DNA of 64,000 bases from Hallella mizrahii (GCF_009695775.1 NZ_VUNG01000014.1:1-64000), one strand, 5' to 3'; numbered from the stretch's first letter, positions 8,783-18,460 are shown. The notes: generated by a model from the sequence alone, not told the origin. Made by a program: numbers and translations.

Positions 8783-11700
8783 TCATTCGCTAACCGGGTA
8801 CGGGATCTCGAACTCTTTCTGCACCTCCATGGTAGCCTTGTTGAGCTCGATCTCGTTGAGCAGGAAACTGTGTGGATAGATGATGGTGAACGTATAAGGA
8901 TTGATGACGTTGAAGAGATCCTCCTTGTTCGAAACGGCGAGGATATTCATCAGCTCATCGTCTGATGTTGTCATGTTCTGGTCTGTCTTCATCAGTTTCA
9001 TGGCTCCCGTCTTCACGTCGACCTGGTAGAGTCGTGTGGCAGACTGACGGAGCGGCATCTCCACGATGTAGGCGAAGGGCAGGTTCCGTTTCTTTGCCTG
9101 TTTGATGAGCAGTTTCAACATGTCTTTCTCCGGTGTGGTCGATGTAGCCTGCACCTGCATGGTGTTGAAGCCCGTGCCGATGCTTGGCTTGTCGGGATCG
9201 TTGAAGAAACGTGCACTGCCCGTGGTGGCGGGAGCGAACAGCGTAGGTGCGGCACCGTTGAGTTTCGCCTTCAGCACGCCGTGGTCGATAAGAATCTGCT
9301 GTGGAGCCGGTGTCACGCCGTCGGCATCTGCCGTCGTGTGGCCATAGACCGGCTGATCCTCGTAGGTCTTCAGGTCGTTGCGGTTGACGATAGAGATCAT
9401 GTTGCTGATGAAGGGCTCACCGATCTTCTGTCCGATGTCGTCGCCATCTTCTTCGTAGGAAGGCTCTGAGATCAGTCGGTTGTCGACGAGAGAGTTCATG
9501 GCGGCACCGTCGACATAGAGGGCCGGACCCTTGTAGTATTTCGGCATGGTGGGAGCTTGGCACAGCGTCATGCAGCTGTCGGCAAAGGCGCGCACCTGAG
9601 CCTCCAGCACGTCGTCGGCAGGAATCTCAGCTGTACTCTCGTAGGCGAAGGTGTAGTCATCGCTTTGCTCCACCTGGTCGGCATCGCGGAAGTAGGCTTC
9701 GGCAGTGATGATGACACGGTGATGGGGCTGCTTGATCTTCACGTTTTCAGATGTCAGGCGGTAAGAGACCATCTGCTCTCCGCTGATCTTCACCGAGGTG
9801 TGATAGAGCTTGGGATAGTGCTCAAAGACGGCAGAGAGGCGCTTGGCGGTCTGCTCCAACCTTGGCATGTCGATGTCGAAGCCGGAGGTGTCGTCGACGA
9901 TCTGCGTGGACGGCTTCATCGGTTGCAGGTTGGGGAGCTTTGACAGATCGAGCGAAGGCGGATTCTGTTTCAGGTAGGACATCTTCTGTGCCTGCAATAC
10001 CACAGCCTGCTTATAGGCGGCGTCGTTGAGTTGCCAGAAGGAGCGGCGGATGTCGTTGTAGTCGACTTGTTCGCCATTGTTGAGTCCGAGCACGTTCTCT
10101 TGTCCCGGCAGTTCGTTGGTACTCTTATAGTTGCCGAGAAGCAGATGGGTGGACAGATAGGTGTGCCACGGTGTCTGGTCGCTCAAGGAGATGCCACCCA
10201 ATTCGCCGGTGATGTCGAAACCACGTGAGCGTGTAGCCATCATGTCGAGATAAAACGGCTTGGGCGATCCTTCGAGTTGCAGGCTGTCCATCGACCGTTT
10301 CATGTCGTCGCTCATGGCGGTGAAGATCACGTTGTCGACATCCTTGCCGATAGCATTGGTGAGCGGTTGGTACTCATTATTATATATAGGTGCCTGGAGG
10401 ATCGGCGGTACGAAGTCGGTCTTCTGTGCACGTTGGGTCTCTATCTGACTGACAAAGACGGCGGGGGCGCAGGCTGTCACGGGCACCCAACCCGACTCAG
10501 CGCCACAGCTGCCGGTGAACACGGCGGGACGGTCGCCTGCTGCCTGAATATGGGAGAACATCGAGAGCGGTGTGCCGATGAGGCTCACACCACGCACGAG
10601 CTCGTCGGGCTTGCCGTTGACAAAGACACGGTAGACCTCCACGGGCGTGACGTTGAACGAGTTGATGCTTCCGCCTTCGCCCGTCATCGTGTAGCCGCTC
10701 GTCACCGTACGGAAGAAATAGCCGTAGGGCTTGCCCTGCCGCTTGGCCTCGCGGATGAGCATGTCGCGCAGCTGGGCATCTGTATAGGACTTGGTGGTCT
10801 CCACGATCAGGTTGGACTGTCGGCTGACGGGATCGCTTTTCAGGTCAGCGCGGCCGTGTCCGTTGCTCTCGGGGAAGCCGTCGATGGGCTTGCGGCTCAT
10901 GAGGAAGGAGCGCAGCACGCCGTTTACGACATTGTCGACGCGACGGGCTTTCACGCCTTCGTCGTCGTAGCGGTAGCTGCCGTTCATGTCCACGCCGGCA
11001 TAGTGGCGCAGCGTAGGATCGCAATAGACGTTGAAGGTGGTGGGCAGCACTTGCTTGCCGACCATATTCTTAAAGGTCTCGCCGCCTTTCTTGAGGCGGT
11101 GGCCTTCGAGACGGTGACCGAAGATCTCATGGAAGAAGACGCCGGCAGCCGGACCCGAGAGGATGGCCGGACCGGTATAGGGGTTGGCGACGGGAGCAGC
11201 CTTCAGGGCTTGTACACGTTTGAGCAGGTCTTGTGCTGCGGCGACGAGACGCTCCTCAGAGGGCAGCGAGTCGGGGTTGAAGGCAAAGAAGTCCTGCAAC
11301 ACAGGCAGCATCATGCCGTCGTCGGCCATGGCCTGGGCGATGATGATGACACGCGCCGTGCGCCGGTTCTGCACCACCTCGGTGCCGTCGGTGTTGACGA
11401 GATAGGAGCGGTTGACCTCATAGATCAGTGCCGCTGTGCCGTTCTGAAGGGTTGGATCAGCCTTGAACACGGCACTCACGGTGTTGAGCCGTTTGACCCA
11501 TTGCTGGTCGTCGAGCTTGACAGCGGCGGCGTTGAGCGGCTCTTCGTAGAATTGCTCCGCCGGGGCTTTGGAGAAGCAAGGTGCCTTGTCCTCGTCGGCG
11601 GCCGACGTGGCGGCCTTGCTCTTGGCGTCCTCATAGGCCTCTACAGCACCGTCGTAAGCGGCCATCGTGGCTTGCCAGAAGTTGGTGGTGATGCCGTCGG

Positions 11701-12082
11701 TGGCATTGTCGTCAAAGGGCAGTGTCGCTCCTTGCTGGCGTCCGCCACTATTGTCGTTCTTGTAGTTGTCAAGTGCCATGGAACCCACGCGCACCTGCGG
11801 GATAAACGAGCGCACGTGGCTGTCGTTGTTGCCGTTGAGCACGCCAAAGGTACTGGTGATCGTGCGCGTGTCGTTGTCCTCGACACGATAGCTCATGAAA
11901 TAGGGCTTCACCGTCTGCTTCTGCAGTTGGGAGAAGTTGTATTTCAGCCGGTCACGGAGCAGCGTGAGCAACTTGTCGTGTTGTTGGGCGGAGGCTGTCA
12001 GCGGATAGAAGCAGAGCAACAGCAGTGCCCTGACTAAATGTCGGCAGACGGTTGCCTTGTTGAAAAGAAGGTGTTGCTTCAT
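8783..12082 (-). CDS. Exported tandem TldD/PmbA-like metalloprotease
   Basis: A 1099-residue exported protein with a signal peptide (LVRALLLLCFYPLTASA). The first half is a TldD-type domain with the HExxxH zinc motif HEIFGH near residues 317-323. The second half, from about residue 700, resembles the same fold again: it repeats DGxxxNSLVDNR and late FAYIVEMP-type segments but has no HExxxH, so it is probably a catalytically dead copy. Cytosolic TldD/TldE form a heterodimer of one active and one inactive subunit; a fused exported version of that arrangement is inference. About twice the usual TldD length. The promoter box is at 12105-12112. Confidence 0.75.
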   Translation of the reverse strand: MKQHLLFNKATVCRHLVRALLLLCFYPLTASAQQHDKLLTLLRDRLKYNFSQLQKQTVKPYFMSYRVEDNDTRTITSTFGVLNGNNDSHVRSFIPQVRVGSMALDNYKNDNSGGRQQGATLPFDDNATDGITTNFWQATMAAYDGAVEAYEDAKSKAATSAADEDKAPCFSKAPAEQFYEEPLNAAAVKLDDQQWVKRLNTVSAVFKADPTLQNGTAALIYEVNRSYLVNTDGTEVVQNRRTARVIIIAQAMADDGMMLPVLQDFFAFNPDSLPSEERLVAAAQDLLKRVQALKAAPVANPYTGPAILSGPAAGVFFHEIFGHRLEGHRLKKGGETFKNMVGKQVLPTTFNVYCDPTLRHYAGVDMNGSYRYDDEGVKARRVDNVVNGVLRSFLMSRKPIDGFPESNGHGRADLKSDPVSRQSNLIVETTKSYTDAQLRDMLIREAKRQGKPYGYFFRTVTSGYTMTGEGGSINSFNVTPVEVYRVFVNGKPDELVRGVSLIGTPLSMFSHIQAAGDRPAVFTGSCGAESGWVPVTACAPAVFVSQIETQRAQKTDFVPPILQAPIYNNEYQPLTNAIGKDVDNVIFTAMSDDMKRSMDSLQLEGSPKPFYLDMMATRSRGFDITGELGGISLSDQTPWHTYLSTHLLLGNYKSTNELPGQENVLGLNNGEQVDYNDIRRSFWQLNDAAYKQAVVLQAQKMSYLKQNPPSLDLSKLPNLQPMKPSTQIVDDTSGFDIDMPRLEQTAKRLSAVFEHYPKLYHTSVKISGEQMVSYRLTSENVKIKQPHHRVIITAEAYFRDADQVEQSDDYTFAYESTAEIPADDVLEAQVRAFADSCMTLCQAPTMPKYYKGPALYVDGAAMNSLVDNRLISEPSYEEDGDDIGQKIGEPFISNMISIVNRNDLKTYEDQPVYGHTTADADGVTPAPQQILIDHGVLKAKLNGAAPTLFAPATTGSARFFNDPDKPSIGTGFNTMQVQATSTTPEKDMLKLLIKQAKKRNLPFAYIVEMPLRQSATRLYQVDVKTGAMKLMKTDQNMTTSDDELMNILAVSNKEDLFNVINPYTFTIIYPHSFLLNEIELNKATMEVQKEFEIPYPVSE

Positions 12083-12104
12083 GGTGATTTGGTTTTATTT
12101 ATGG

Positions 12105-12112
12105 CAAACTTA
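12105..12112 (-). promoter_or_regulatory. -7 box for the TldD-like gene
   Basis: Minus-strand TAAGTTTG, an exact TAnnTTTG match, 23 bases before the start codon. No clear -33 TTTG is seen. Confidence 0.45.
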
Positions 12113-12361
12113 CATAAAATATTTGGAATATCCGCCGTTTGTAGCGATAAAATGCGAATATTCGTCTTTTATGCCAATGTGAGTATCCTGCAATTGTTGA
12201 TAAAACTGACATTTTTCCGCCTGCGAGAATCGATTTTTTTCGACGAAGACATATCTTGCTCTGATTTTTGCGAAAATACGTATATTTTTGTAAGTCGTTA
12301 GCAGCCAGCGGATTATAAACGTGCAGCTTTTGTAATGCGGCAAAAATACCTCGCTCTCGCA

Positions 12362-12467
12362 AAATTCTCTAGAGAATTTGCTGTCATCTCAGTTGTTTGA
12401 CTTGGTCATCTCGGTTGTTTGACCCGGTCATCTCAGTTGTTTGACCCGGTCATCTCAGTTATTTGAC
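12362..12467. repeat. Palindrome plus four 22-bp tandem repeats
   Basis: An 18-bp perfect palindrome AAATTCTCTAGAGAATTT (12362-12379) is followed by four head-to-tail units of GTCATCTCAGTTGTTTGAC. They start at 12383, 12405, 12427 and 12449, an exact 22-bp period, with one substitution in units two and four. The same palindrome and unit recur at 52616-52716, and the unit also at 33305-33410. Confidence 0.9.
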
Positions 12468-13174
12468 AACATCAAAACAGTGTTTTGACTTCATGAGACA
12501 GCAAAAAAGTACGACTCATCCCTCTTTTTTCTTATTTTCGGGGCTCCCTGCTCTCTAGATTGCAGCTCCGCGGTGATGCAGTTTTGTAAAAATTCATCCT
12601 TTAAGAAAAGATGACTTCCTGTGAAACACGTGTAACTATTCTCCGAATACAGGCCGAAAGGTCGAAAAAAAGGATCGTGCAGCAAAAGTCTACTTCTAAC
12701 GAAGATCTACTTAATAACTTGTCCAGCGGTAGTGGCATCCTCCGCCGTAGGGACGGGGTTTATCCCCGTCCTAACCTTGCAAAAGATATACAAACATGTG
12801 GCACGGGGGTGGAATGATTACCGTCAAGAGGGTTAGGGCGGGGATAACCCCGCAAAAAAATATAAAAGACATGCGGCACCGTTAGCAGGGTAATACTACC
12901 AAAACGAAGAGGACGCCAATCGCCGAAATGAATTCGCTTCTATATGACTAACCCAGTTATATCAACAACTTGTTATCGCAAAAGGACGATATGGCAGCTG
13001 AATAGTTACTTTGCGTCCTGATTTCAATTATAAGTGCCATCAATAAGCATCCGCAGAATGGCATAGACACATGCTTGTTCGGCATGGGCTTGCCACATCT
13101 GTGACAAAACACAGAGATGATAACATGAAAAGCCGTTTTGACTTTGCAACGGACCTGGTATTGCAAGAATAAAG
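12468..13174. other. Gene-free intergenic stretch with duplicated GC-rich hairpin
   Basis: No convincing gene. A module at 12554-12572 reappears inverted at 33218-33236 (CGCGGAGTTGCAATCTAGA, one mismatch). A GC-rich unit occurs twice: a GGACGGGG/CCCCGTCC hairpin at 12751-12771 followed by A-rich sequence and ATGTGGCAC, then a shorter version at about 12838-12883 ending ATGCGGCACC. These look like degenerate dispersed repeats. Confidence 0.6.
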
Positions 13175-13211
13175 AAGAGGGGGTGTCAACGCAGCGTTGA
13201 CACCCCCTCTT
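13175..13211 (-). terminator. Intrinsic terminator after RNase G
   Basis: Perfect 17-bp arms at 13175-13191 and 13195-13211 with loop CAG, followed on the minus strand by CTTTATTCTT. It lies 39 bases after the ribonuclease stop. Confidence 0.85.
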
Positions 13212-13249
13212 GTAGGGTCATGCGGCTTAGCCCGTGTTGCGGGCTGCCG

Positions 13250-14824
13250 TTACTTGGTTTCAATCTCTTCCTTCATGTCGAGATACTCACCCTTTGCGTC
13301 ATAGAACTCATATTGCAGGAAGGCAAGTTTCTGGGAAGGAATGATGTGCACACCGAATCCGTATTTCATCTGCCACTTGCGTTTGAGGCTCATGATGCCC
13401 TGATTGATGTAGGCAGCGACATAGGGATGAACGTGGAGATAGAACTTCTTGATGCCTATCTTGTTGACCAGGCGGTCGATTTTCCCTTCGAGCTGGTCGG
13501 TGAAGAGAATGCTTGACTTGATCTTTCCGGTACCGTTGCAGGTGGGACACGTCTCTTCCACGTTGACGTCCATTGCCGGACGCACGCGCTGACGGGTGAT
13601 CTGCATCAGTCCGAATTTGCTCAGTGGCAGAATGTTGTGGCGGGCGCGGTCCTTCTGCATGTTCTTGCACATGCGCTCATAGAGCAGTTGCCGGTCCTCA
13701 GCCAGGTTCATGTCGATGAAGTCGACCACGATGATTCCTCCCATATCACGCAGTCGGAGTTGGCGCGCCAACTCGTCGGCAGCTCCGAGGTTGGTGTCGA
13801 GAGCCGTGCCTTCCTGGCCTTTTTCGTTCTTTGATCTGTTGCCACTGTTGACATCCACAACGTGCATGGCTTCGGTGTGCTCAATGATGAGGTAAGCACC
13901 GTGGGCATAGTTCACGGTCTTGCCGAAGCTGGCTTTAATCTGTTTGGTGACGTTGAAATTGTCGAAGATGGGCACCTTTCCGGTATAGCGCTTGACGATA
14001 CCTGCCTTTTCAGGGGCGATGAGTGCCACATAATCCTTCACTTCATGGAACACGTTGTCGTCGTTGACAAAAATATTCTCGTAGCTGGGGTTGAACAAAT
14101 CGCGCAGCAAGGCAACGGCCCTGCTGGTCTCTTCATAGACGAGTTGCGGGCGCTGCTGGGTCTTTTGCACCTTGGTGATGGCATCCATCCATCGCTTGTA
14201 CAGGATCTTCAGCTCGCCGTCGAGCTCGGCTACGCGCTTGCCTTCAGCTACGGTTCTGACGATGACACCGCAGTTCTTGGGTTTGATGCTGTGGATGAGT
14301 TGCTTGAGTCTTGCTCTTTCTTCACCGCTTTTGATCTTGGAGGATACAGAGACCTTGTCGCCAAAGGGCAGCAAGACGAGATAGCGGCCGGCAAAGCTCA
14401 GCTCGCCCGTCAGGCGCGGACCCTTGGTGGAGATAGGCTCCTTGACAATCTGCACGAGCACTTCCTGTCCCTGTTTGAGCGTCTGCTGCACGCTGCCGTC
14501 CTTTTGTAGGTCGGGCAGGCGCGTGGCTTTGTCAAAGGGGAAGAGGCGCCGGCGGTCGCTCTGTATCTGCTTGAGATACTTAGCGTAGGAATTAAACTGA
14601 CTACCTAAGTCAAGATAATGCAAGAAAGCGTCACGCTCATACCCTACGTCGACAAAACTGGCGTTGAGGCCCGGCATGAGCTTCTTCACCTTTGCGACGT
14701 AGATGTTGCCCACAGAGAAGTTGGCCGAGCGGGGCTCGTTCTGGTATTCTACCAGTCGTTTGTCCTCGAGCAGGGCGATGGAGATCTCTTTTGGCTTGAC
14801 GTCAATGATTACTTCGCTTGTCAT
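13250..14824 (-). CDS. rng: Ribonuclease E/G family endoribonuclease
   Basis: A 524-residue RNase E/G-type single-strand endoribonuclease. The N-terminal S1-like RNA-binding region lies around residues 40-120. The DNase I-like catalytic core contains VVDVNSGNRS and GGIIVVDFIDM, with the conserved metal-binding Asp residues. The zinc-link CPTCNGTGKI near residue 426 holds two subunits together in this family. The length matches RNase G rather than RNase E, since there is no long C-terminal scaffold. It lies downstream of the small basic protein and HU genes on the same strand, with a hairpin between. Confidence 0.93.
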   Translation of the reverse strand: MTSEVIIDVKPKEISIALLEDKRLVEYQNEPRSANFSVGNIYVAKVKKLMPGLNASFVDVGYERDAFLHYLDLGSQFNSYAKYLKQIQSDRRRLFPFDKATRLPDLQKDGSVQQTLKQGQEVLVQIVKEPISTKGPRLTGELSFAGRYLVLLPFGDKVSVSSKIKSGEERARLKQLIHSIKPKNCGVIVRTVAEGKRVAELDGELKILYKRWMDAITKVQKTQQRPQLVYEETSRAVALLRDLFNPSYENIFVNDDNVFHEVKDYVALIAPEKAGIVKRYTGKVPIFDNFNVTKQIKASFGKTVNYAHGAYLIIEHTEAMHVVDVNSGNRSKNEKGQEGTALDTNLGAADELARQLRLRDMGGIIVVDFIDMNLAEDRQLLYERMCKNMQKDRARHNILPLSKFGLMQITRQRVRPAMDVNVEETCPTCNGTGKIKSSILFTDQLEGKIDRLVNKIGIKKFYLHVHPYVAAYINQGIMSLKRKWQMKYGFGVHIIPSQKLAFLQYEFYDAKGEYLDMKEEIETK

Positions 14825-14855
14825 CTCTTGGTGTTTTAGTAGGGTTAAAAAGCAA

Positions 14856-14882
14856 GGGGCACACCACGAAAGGCGTGCCCCC
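14856..14882 (-). terminator. Hairpin between small basic protein and RNase G genes
   Basis: GGGGCAC (14856-14862) pairs with GTGCCCC (14875-14881) and the minus strand continues GCTTTTTAACC. It probably ends, at least partly, the transcript of the upstream small gene. Confidence 0.65.
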
Positions 14883-14904
14883 TCTCAAGAACAGTCGCCT
14901 GAGC

Positions 14905-14994
14905 TTACTTGCTCTTGTGGCGGTTCTTACGTAATCTCTTTTTACGCTTATGCGTAGCCATCTTGTGGCCTTTCTTCTTTTTTCCGTTTGGCAT
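14905..14994 (-). CDS. 29-residue ribosomal-type basic protein (AURKAIP1/COX24, bS22-like)
   Basis: A 29-residue, very basic protein beginning MPNGKKKKGHK and ending in KRKKRLRKNRHKSK, with nearly half Lys, Arg or His. It matches the short AURKAIP1/COX24-domain proteins of Bacteroidota, related to mitochondrial mS38 and mycobacterial bS22, so it is probably a small-subunit ribosomal protein. The gene lies between HU and RNase G and is too short for usual ORF filters. A second ATG at codon 12 could serve as start, but MPNGK is typical of the family as I recall it. Confidence 0.8.
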   Translation of the reverse strand: MPNGKKKKGHKMATHKRKKRLRKNRHKSK

Positions 14995-15061
14995 GGTAAA
15001 ATGTTTTAAAAGTTGTGTATAATACAGTTTTGTTTGTCTTTCTCAGTGTAGTGTGATGGGC

Positions 15062-15343
15062 TTACTCGCCTTTCATCTCTTCTACGAAAGCCTTGGCGGG
15101 CTTGAAGCTCGGCAGGTCGTGGGCGGCAATGGTGATCGTGGTGTTCTTGCCAATGTCGCGGGCTGTCTTGGCAGCGCGATGCTTGATGATGAAGCTGCCG
15201 AAACCGCGGAGATATACGTTCTCTTTCTTGTCGAGCATGCAACGCTTTACGCACTCCATGAAGCTCTCCACTACTGCGGCCACTTCTTTCTTTTGCAATC
15301 CTGTCTGCTCAGTAATCTCACTGATGATATCTGCTTTTGTCAT
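15062..15343 (-). CDS. HU-family DNA-binding protein
   Basis: A 93-residue HU/IHF protein. The N-terminal helices MTKADIISEITEQTGLQKKE, the central RGFGSF turn and the beta-arm ending in FKPAK are all present. It is a dimeric nucleoid protein that bends DNA. The promoter box TAACTTTG lies at 15409-15416. The small ribosomal-type gene follows 67 bases downstream on the same strand. Confidence 0.95.
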   Translation of the reverse strand: MTKADIISEITEQTGLQKKEVAAVVESFMECVKRCMLDKKENVYLRGFGSFIIKHRAAKTARDIGKNTTITIAAHDLPSFKPAKAFVEEMKGE

Positions 15344-15408
15344 GGTGTTGATATACTTTTCTTTTATTATATGAATGTCAACGTGTTAGCCCTTTTTCTT
15401 AGGGTATG

Positions 15409-15416
15409 CAAAGTTA
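15409..15416 (-). promoter_or_regulatory. -7 box for the HU gene
   Basis: Minus-strand TAACTTTG, an exact TAnnTTTG match, 65 bases before the HU start. A small CCCT/AGGG hairpin lies in the leader at 15391-15404. Confidence 0.5.
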
Positions 15417-15696
15417 CAAGTTTTTCGTGTGATACGGAAATTTATTGCAATGTTTTTTTCTTCTTGCGGCGTTTTTGTGCGCTTGAAGTGTTTCATTTTC
15501 AAACGTTTAACACTCTTTAATCACACTTGCTCCTTGTGCTTTGCCTTTTGCCGGTTGTAATTAGGAGCCTCACCCCCTTCACTAGCCTCACCCCCTTCCC
15601 CCTCTCCAAAGGAGAGGGGAGTAATTACCTTCAAGGGTATTAAGAGGGTATTGCAATTCCCTCCCCTTGGGGAGGGTTAGGGAAGGGCTCCATTCC
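15417..15696. repeat. Intergenic stretch with CTCTCC/GGAGAG hairpins
   Basis: No gene seen. It contains two close inverted repeats, CCCCTCTCC/GGAGAGGGG (15599-15607 and 15611-15619) and CCCTCCCC/GGGGAGGG (15659-15666 and 15669-15676), and the direct repeat CCTCACCCCCTTC. Similar CCCTCTCC hairpins lie at 35331-35349 and 52880-52896. The one nearest 15697 could act as a terminator for the MFS gene. Confidence 0.65.
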
Positions 15697-17019
15697 TTAA
15701 TGCTTCTTGCCATACTCCGGCTCGATCTTGCGGCGAACGAGCATGGTCATCACCACAGTGGCGAGGCAGCAGGCCATCACCATCCAGAAAAAGTCGCGGT
15801 AGCCGATGGCCTCCTCGATGTAGCCGGCAACGAGACCGGGGAGCATCATGCTCAGGGCCATGAACGCTGTGCAGATGGCGTAGTGGGCGGTGACATACTT
15901 GCCTTCGGAGAAGTGCATCATGTAGAGCATGTAGGCTGTGAAGCCGAAGCCGTAGCCAAACTGCTCTACGGCGACGCACGTGCTGATGACTACAAGGTCG
16001 TGGGGCAGGCAGATGCTCAGATAGACAAATGTGGCGCAGGGCAGTGTCATGCTGGCGGCCATGGGCCATAAGGCTTTCTTCAGTCCCCAGCGCGAGGCTG
16101 CGATACCGCCGATGATGCCGCCTACGGTGAGCGCGATGACGCCGATGGTGCCATAGACGATGCCTACGGTGTCGGTGTCGAGGGCTAAACCGCCCGTCGC
16201 CGTCGTGCCGAGCAGAAAGGGATTGACCATCTTCAGCAGGAAGGCCTCGGGCAGACGGTAGAGCAACATGAACACGATGGCAAGCCATACACCGGGCTTG
16301 TGGAAGTAGGTGTAGAAAGTATGACCGAACTCACTCAGCACTTCTCCGAAGGTCTGTGGCTTGCCATCTGCCGTGCGCTGCGCGTCTCTCCCCGGCTTGG
16401 GAAGCGCAAAGGTGTGGTAGAGGGAGATGGCGGTGAACAGTGCGGCGGTGATGCCCATGGTCACTTGCCATGACAGGGGGATGTTGCCGCTACTCTTTTC
16501 CAGGCTTCCGGCGATGTACACGAGGACTCCTTGACCGAAGATCGACGAGAGCCGATAGAACGTGGAGCGGATGCCAACAAAGAAACTCTGCTTGTCCTCG
16601 CTCAGCGCGAGCATGTAGAAACCGTCGGCCGCTATGTCGTGCGTGGCAGAGGCGAAAGCGGTGATGATGAAGAGCAACAGCGTGATGGTGAACAGGTTGA
16701 TGGGCGTGTGCCCTGAGGCGATGACAGCTGCAGAGGGGTGGGGGATGGTCAGCGTCAGCAGAACGAATGCGGCACTCATCAGTAGCTGCATGGCAAGAAT
16801 CCACCACCGCTTGGTCTTGATGATGTCGACAAACGGGCTCCACAGGGGCTTGATGGTCCACGGCAGATAGAGCAGACTGGTGAAGAGTGCCATCTCGCCG
16901 TTGGGCACGCCCATCTTGGTGAACATCGTCACGCTGATGTTGTTCACGATGAAATAGGGTATGCCTTCAGCGAAGTAGAGCGTGGGCACCCACCACCAAG
17001 GTGATTGTGGGTGCTTCAT
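15697..17019 (-). CDS. MFS transporter of the AmpG type
   Basis: A 440-residue major facilitator protein with about 12 hydrophobic segments. The N-terminal AEGIPYF and [14 protein letters not shown] segments are characteristic of AmpG-like permeases, which import GlcNAc-anhydroMurNAc muropeptides for cell-wall recycling. Its start overlaps the stop of the upstream glycosyltransferase by 4 bp, so the two are translationally coupled. Substrate assignment rests on family resemblance only. Confidence 0.8.
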   Translation of the reverse strand: MKHPQSPWWWVPTLYFAEGIPYFIVNNISVTMFTKMGVPNGEMALFTSLLYLPWTIKPLWSPFVDIIKTKRWWILAMQLLMSAAFVLLTLTIPHPSAAVIASGHTPINLFTITLLLFIITAFASATHDIAADGFYMLALSEDKQSFFVGIRSTFYRLSSIFGQGVLVYIAGSLEKSSGNIPLSWQVTMGITAALFTAISLYHTFALPKPGRDAQRTADGKPQTFGEVLSEFGHTFYTYFHKPGVWLAIVFMLLYRLPEAFLLKMVNPFLLGTTATGGLALDTDTVGIVYGTIGVIALTVGGIIGGIAASRWGLKKALWPMAASMTLPCATFVYLSICLPHDLVVISTCVAVEQFGYGFGFTAYMLYMMHFSEGKYVTAHYAICTAFMALSMMLPGLVAGYIEEAIGYRDFFWMVMACCLATVVMTMLVRRKIEPEYGKKH

Positions 17020-18452
17020 TCGTCTTTCTCCTGCTTGTTCTGTGCGATGCGTGCCAAGAGCTCCCAGGTACGTATGCGATCCTTATAGGTGTTGTTGCGG
17101 TTTTCCTTCTCGATGCTCAGGTCGCCGTCGGAGTTGTCGTCCCAGCGGCGGCAGTCGTAGACGACATCATAGATGCGTCCGATGCGGTAGCGACGGCTGA
17201 TGGCAAGGCCGAGTGCATAGTCCTCGCCATAGAGCACGTTGGGAAGATTGATGGCACGGGCCACGGGCGTGAAGAAGGCGCGGGGTGCTCCGAGTCCGTT
17301 GATACGCAGGGCGTTGTTGCGTCCGTTCTCCAATGTCCACTCGCGATGATCGATGGTTCCGGGTGGCAGCGTGTTGAGATGGATGTCGGTCAGACGGTAG
17401 GCACCGATGACCATAGCGCACTGTTGCGGGCGGAAAGCGTCGACGAGCTTTTGCAGACTGTCCGGTCCGGAATAAACATCATCGGAGTCGAGCTGTACGA
17501 TGAAACGTCCGCAGAGCGGATGGTGCAGTGCCATGTTCCATGCTCCACCCACGCCAATGTCGTTGCGGTCGGGTACGATATGCACGAGACGGTCGTCGTC
17601 GATGGCGTCGATAGCCTCTGTAGTACCGTCGGTGGAGTGACATTCGGGTCCGTTCTCCACGACGAACACATTATATTTAAAGGTGGTCTGCTGGCTGAGC
17701 GCACTCTTCAGCGCGTCGCGGATTGTGCGGATGCGGTTGCGTACGGGAATCATGATGCTTGCCTCTACTGGGAAGTCGCCCTCGTCGAGGTTGACATCGT
17801 GGAACTGTGGAGCCAAGTAGGCACCCACGGCCTTGAGGTGTTCGGTGCAGGCCTGCTCCATCTCTATCTGTGAGGCTCGGTTCTTCGGGTCGACGTAGTC
17901 GAAGAGCTTCTCGCCTGTCTTGCGCGTGTCGAGTTCCACTTCAGAGTAGAGCGGTTCGTTGATATGCTCGATACGGTATTTCTCCGAGAGCTTCAGACGC
18001 AGGTCGTAAAAGCCGGCGGCCCGGTAGTCAGCGGTCATGCGGGCGGCAGCGTCCTTCAGTGCGTCGGTGCGGAAGAGCACGACGGAGCCGAAGTTGAAGT
18101 CGTCGCGCAGACTGCCCTGCTGGTAGTCGATGACGGGTGCGTCCTTGCGTTTGCCGTCGGCGCTGACCTGATAGTGATCGGCGTAGACCATGCCGGCACC
18201 GGTGATGTCGGCAATCTGCACCATACGCTCCAGAGCGAGATAGCCCATGCGTATGTAGCTGTTCTTCAGAAAGACGAGCGTATAGGGGGTACGGGCCTCG
18301 TCGGCAATGCGGTGAACTGTCTTGGTGTCGCGGACATCGCCGTCGATGACGGTCACCTCGCCTACGAGGTCGAGGCTGCCGAGAGCCTCCACGTTGCGTT
18401 TGGTTTCCTCTTCGATACCTTTGGGCACGAAGCAATTGATGAGGGTATTCAT
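17016..18452 (-). CDS. Glycosyltransferase family 2 with two GT-A-like halves
   Basis: A 478-residue protein. The second half, from about residue 235, is a clear GT2 domain: [15 protein letters not shown] and the metal-binding LDSDD motif. The first half looks like a degenerate GT-A fold, with [12 protein letters not shown] in place of the acidic motif and [12 protein letters not shown] matching the acceptor loop, so it may be a non-catalytic or divergent second transferase. No signal peptide or membrane span. It follows fcl and gmd on the same strand, only 8 bases after fcl, suggesting transfer of a sugar, possibly fucose, to a glycan or protein; donor and acceptor are inference. Confidence 0.75.
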   Translation of the reverse strand: MNTLINCFVPKGIEEETKRNVEALGSLDLVGEVTVIDGDVRDTKTVHRIADEARTPYTLVFLKNSYIRMGYLALERMVQIADITGAGMVYADHYQVSADGKRKDAPVIDYQQGSLRDDFNFGSVVLFRTDALKDAAARMTADYRAAGFYDLRLKLSEKYRIEHINEPLYSEVELDTRKTGEKLFDYVDPKNRASQIEMEQACTEHLKAVGAYLAPQFHDVNLDEGDFPVEASIMIPVRNRIRTIRDALKSALSQQTTFKYNVFVVENGPECHSTDGTTEAIDAIDDDRLVHIVPDRNDIGVGGAWNMALHHPLCGRFIVQLDSDDVYSGPDSLQKLVDAFRPQQCAMVIGAYRLTDIHLNTLPPGTIDHREWTLENGRNNALRINGLGAPRAFFTPVARAINLPNVLYGEDYALGLAISRRYRIGRIYDVVYDCRRWDDNSDGDLSIEKENRNNTYKDRIRTWELLARIAQNKQEKDE

Positions 18453-18460
18453 GTTTTACG

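Noticed and set aside
10277..12037. 586-residue plus-strand ORF
   Set aside because: Antisense to the TldD-like gene, low-complexity composition, no domain.
12383..12467. CRISPR array
   Set aside because: Units are directly abutting with no unique spacers and no cas genes are nearby; it is a simple tandem repeat.
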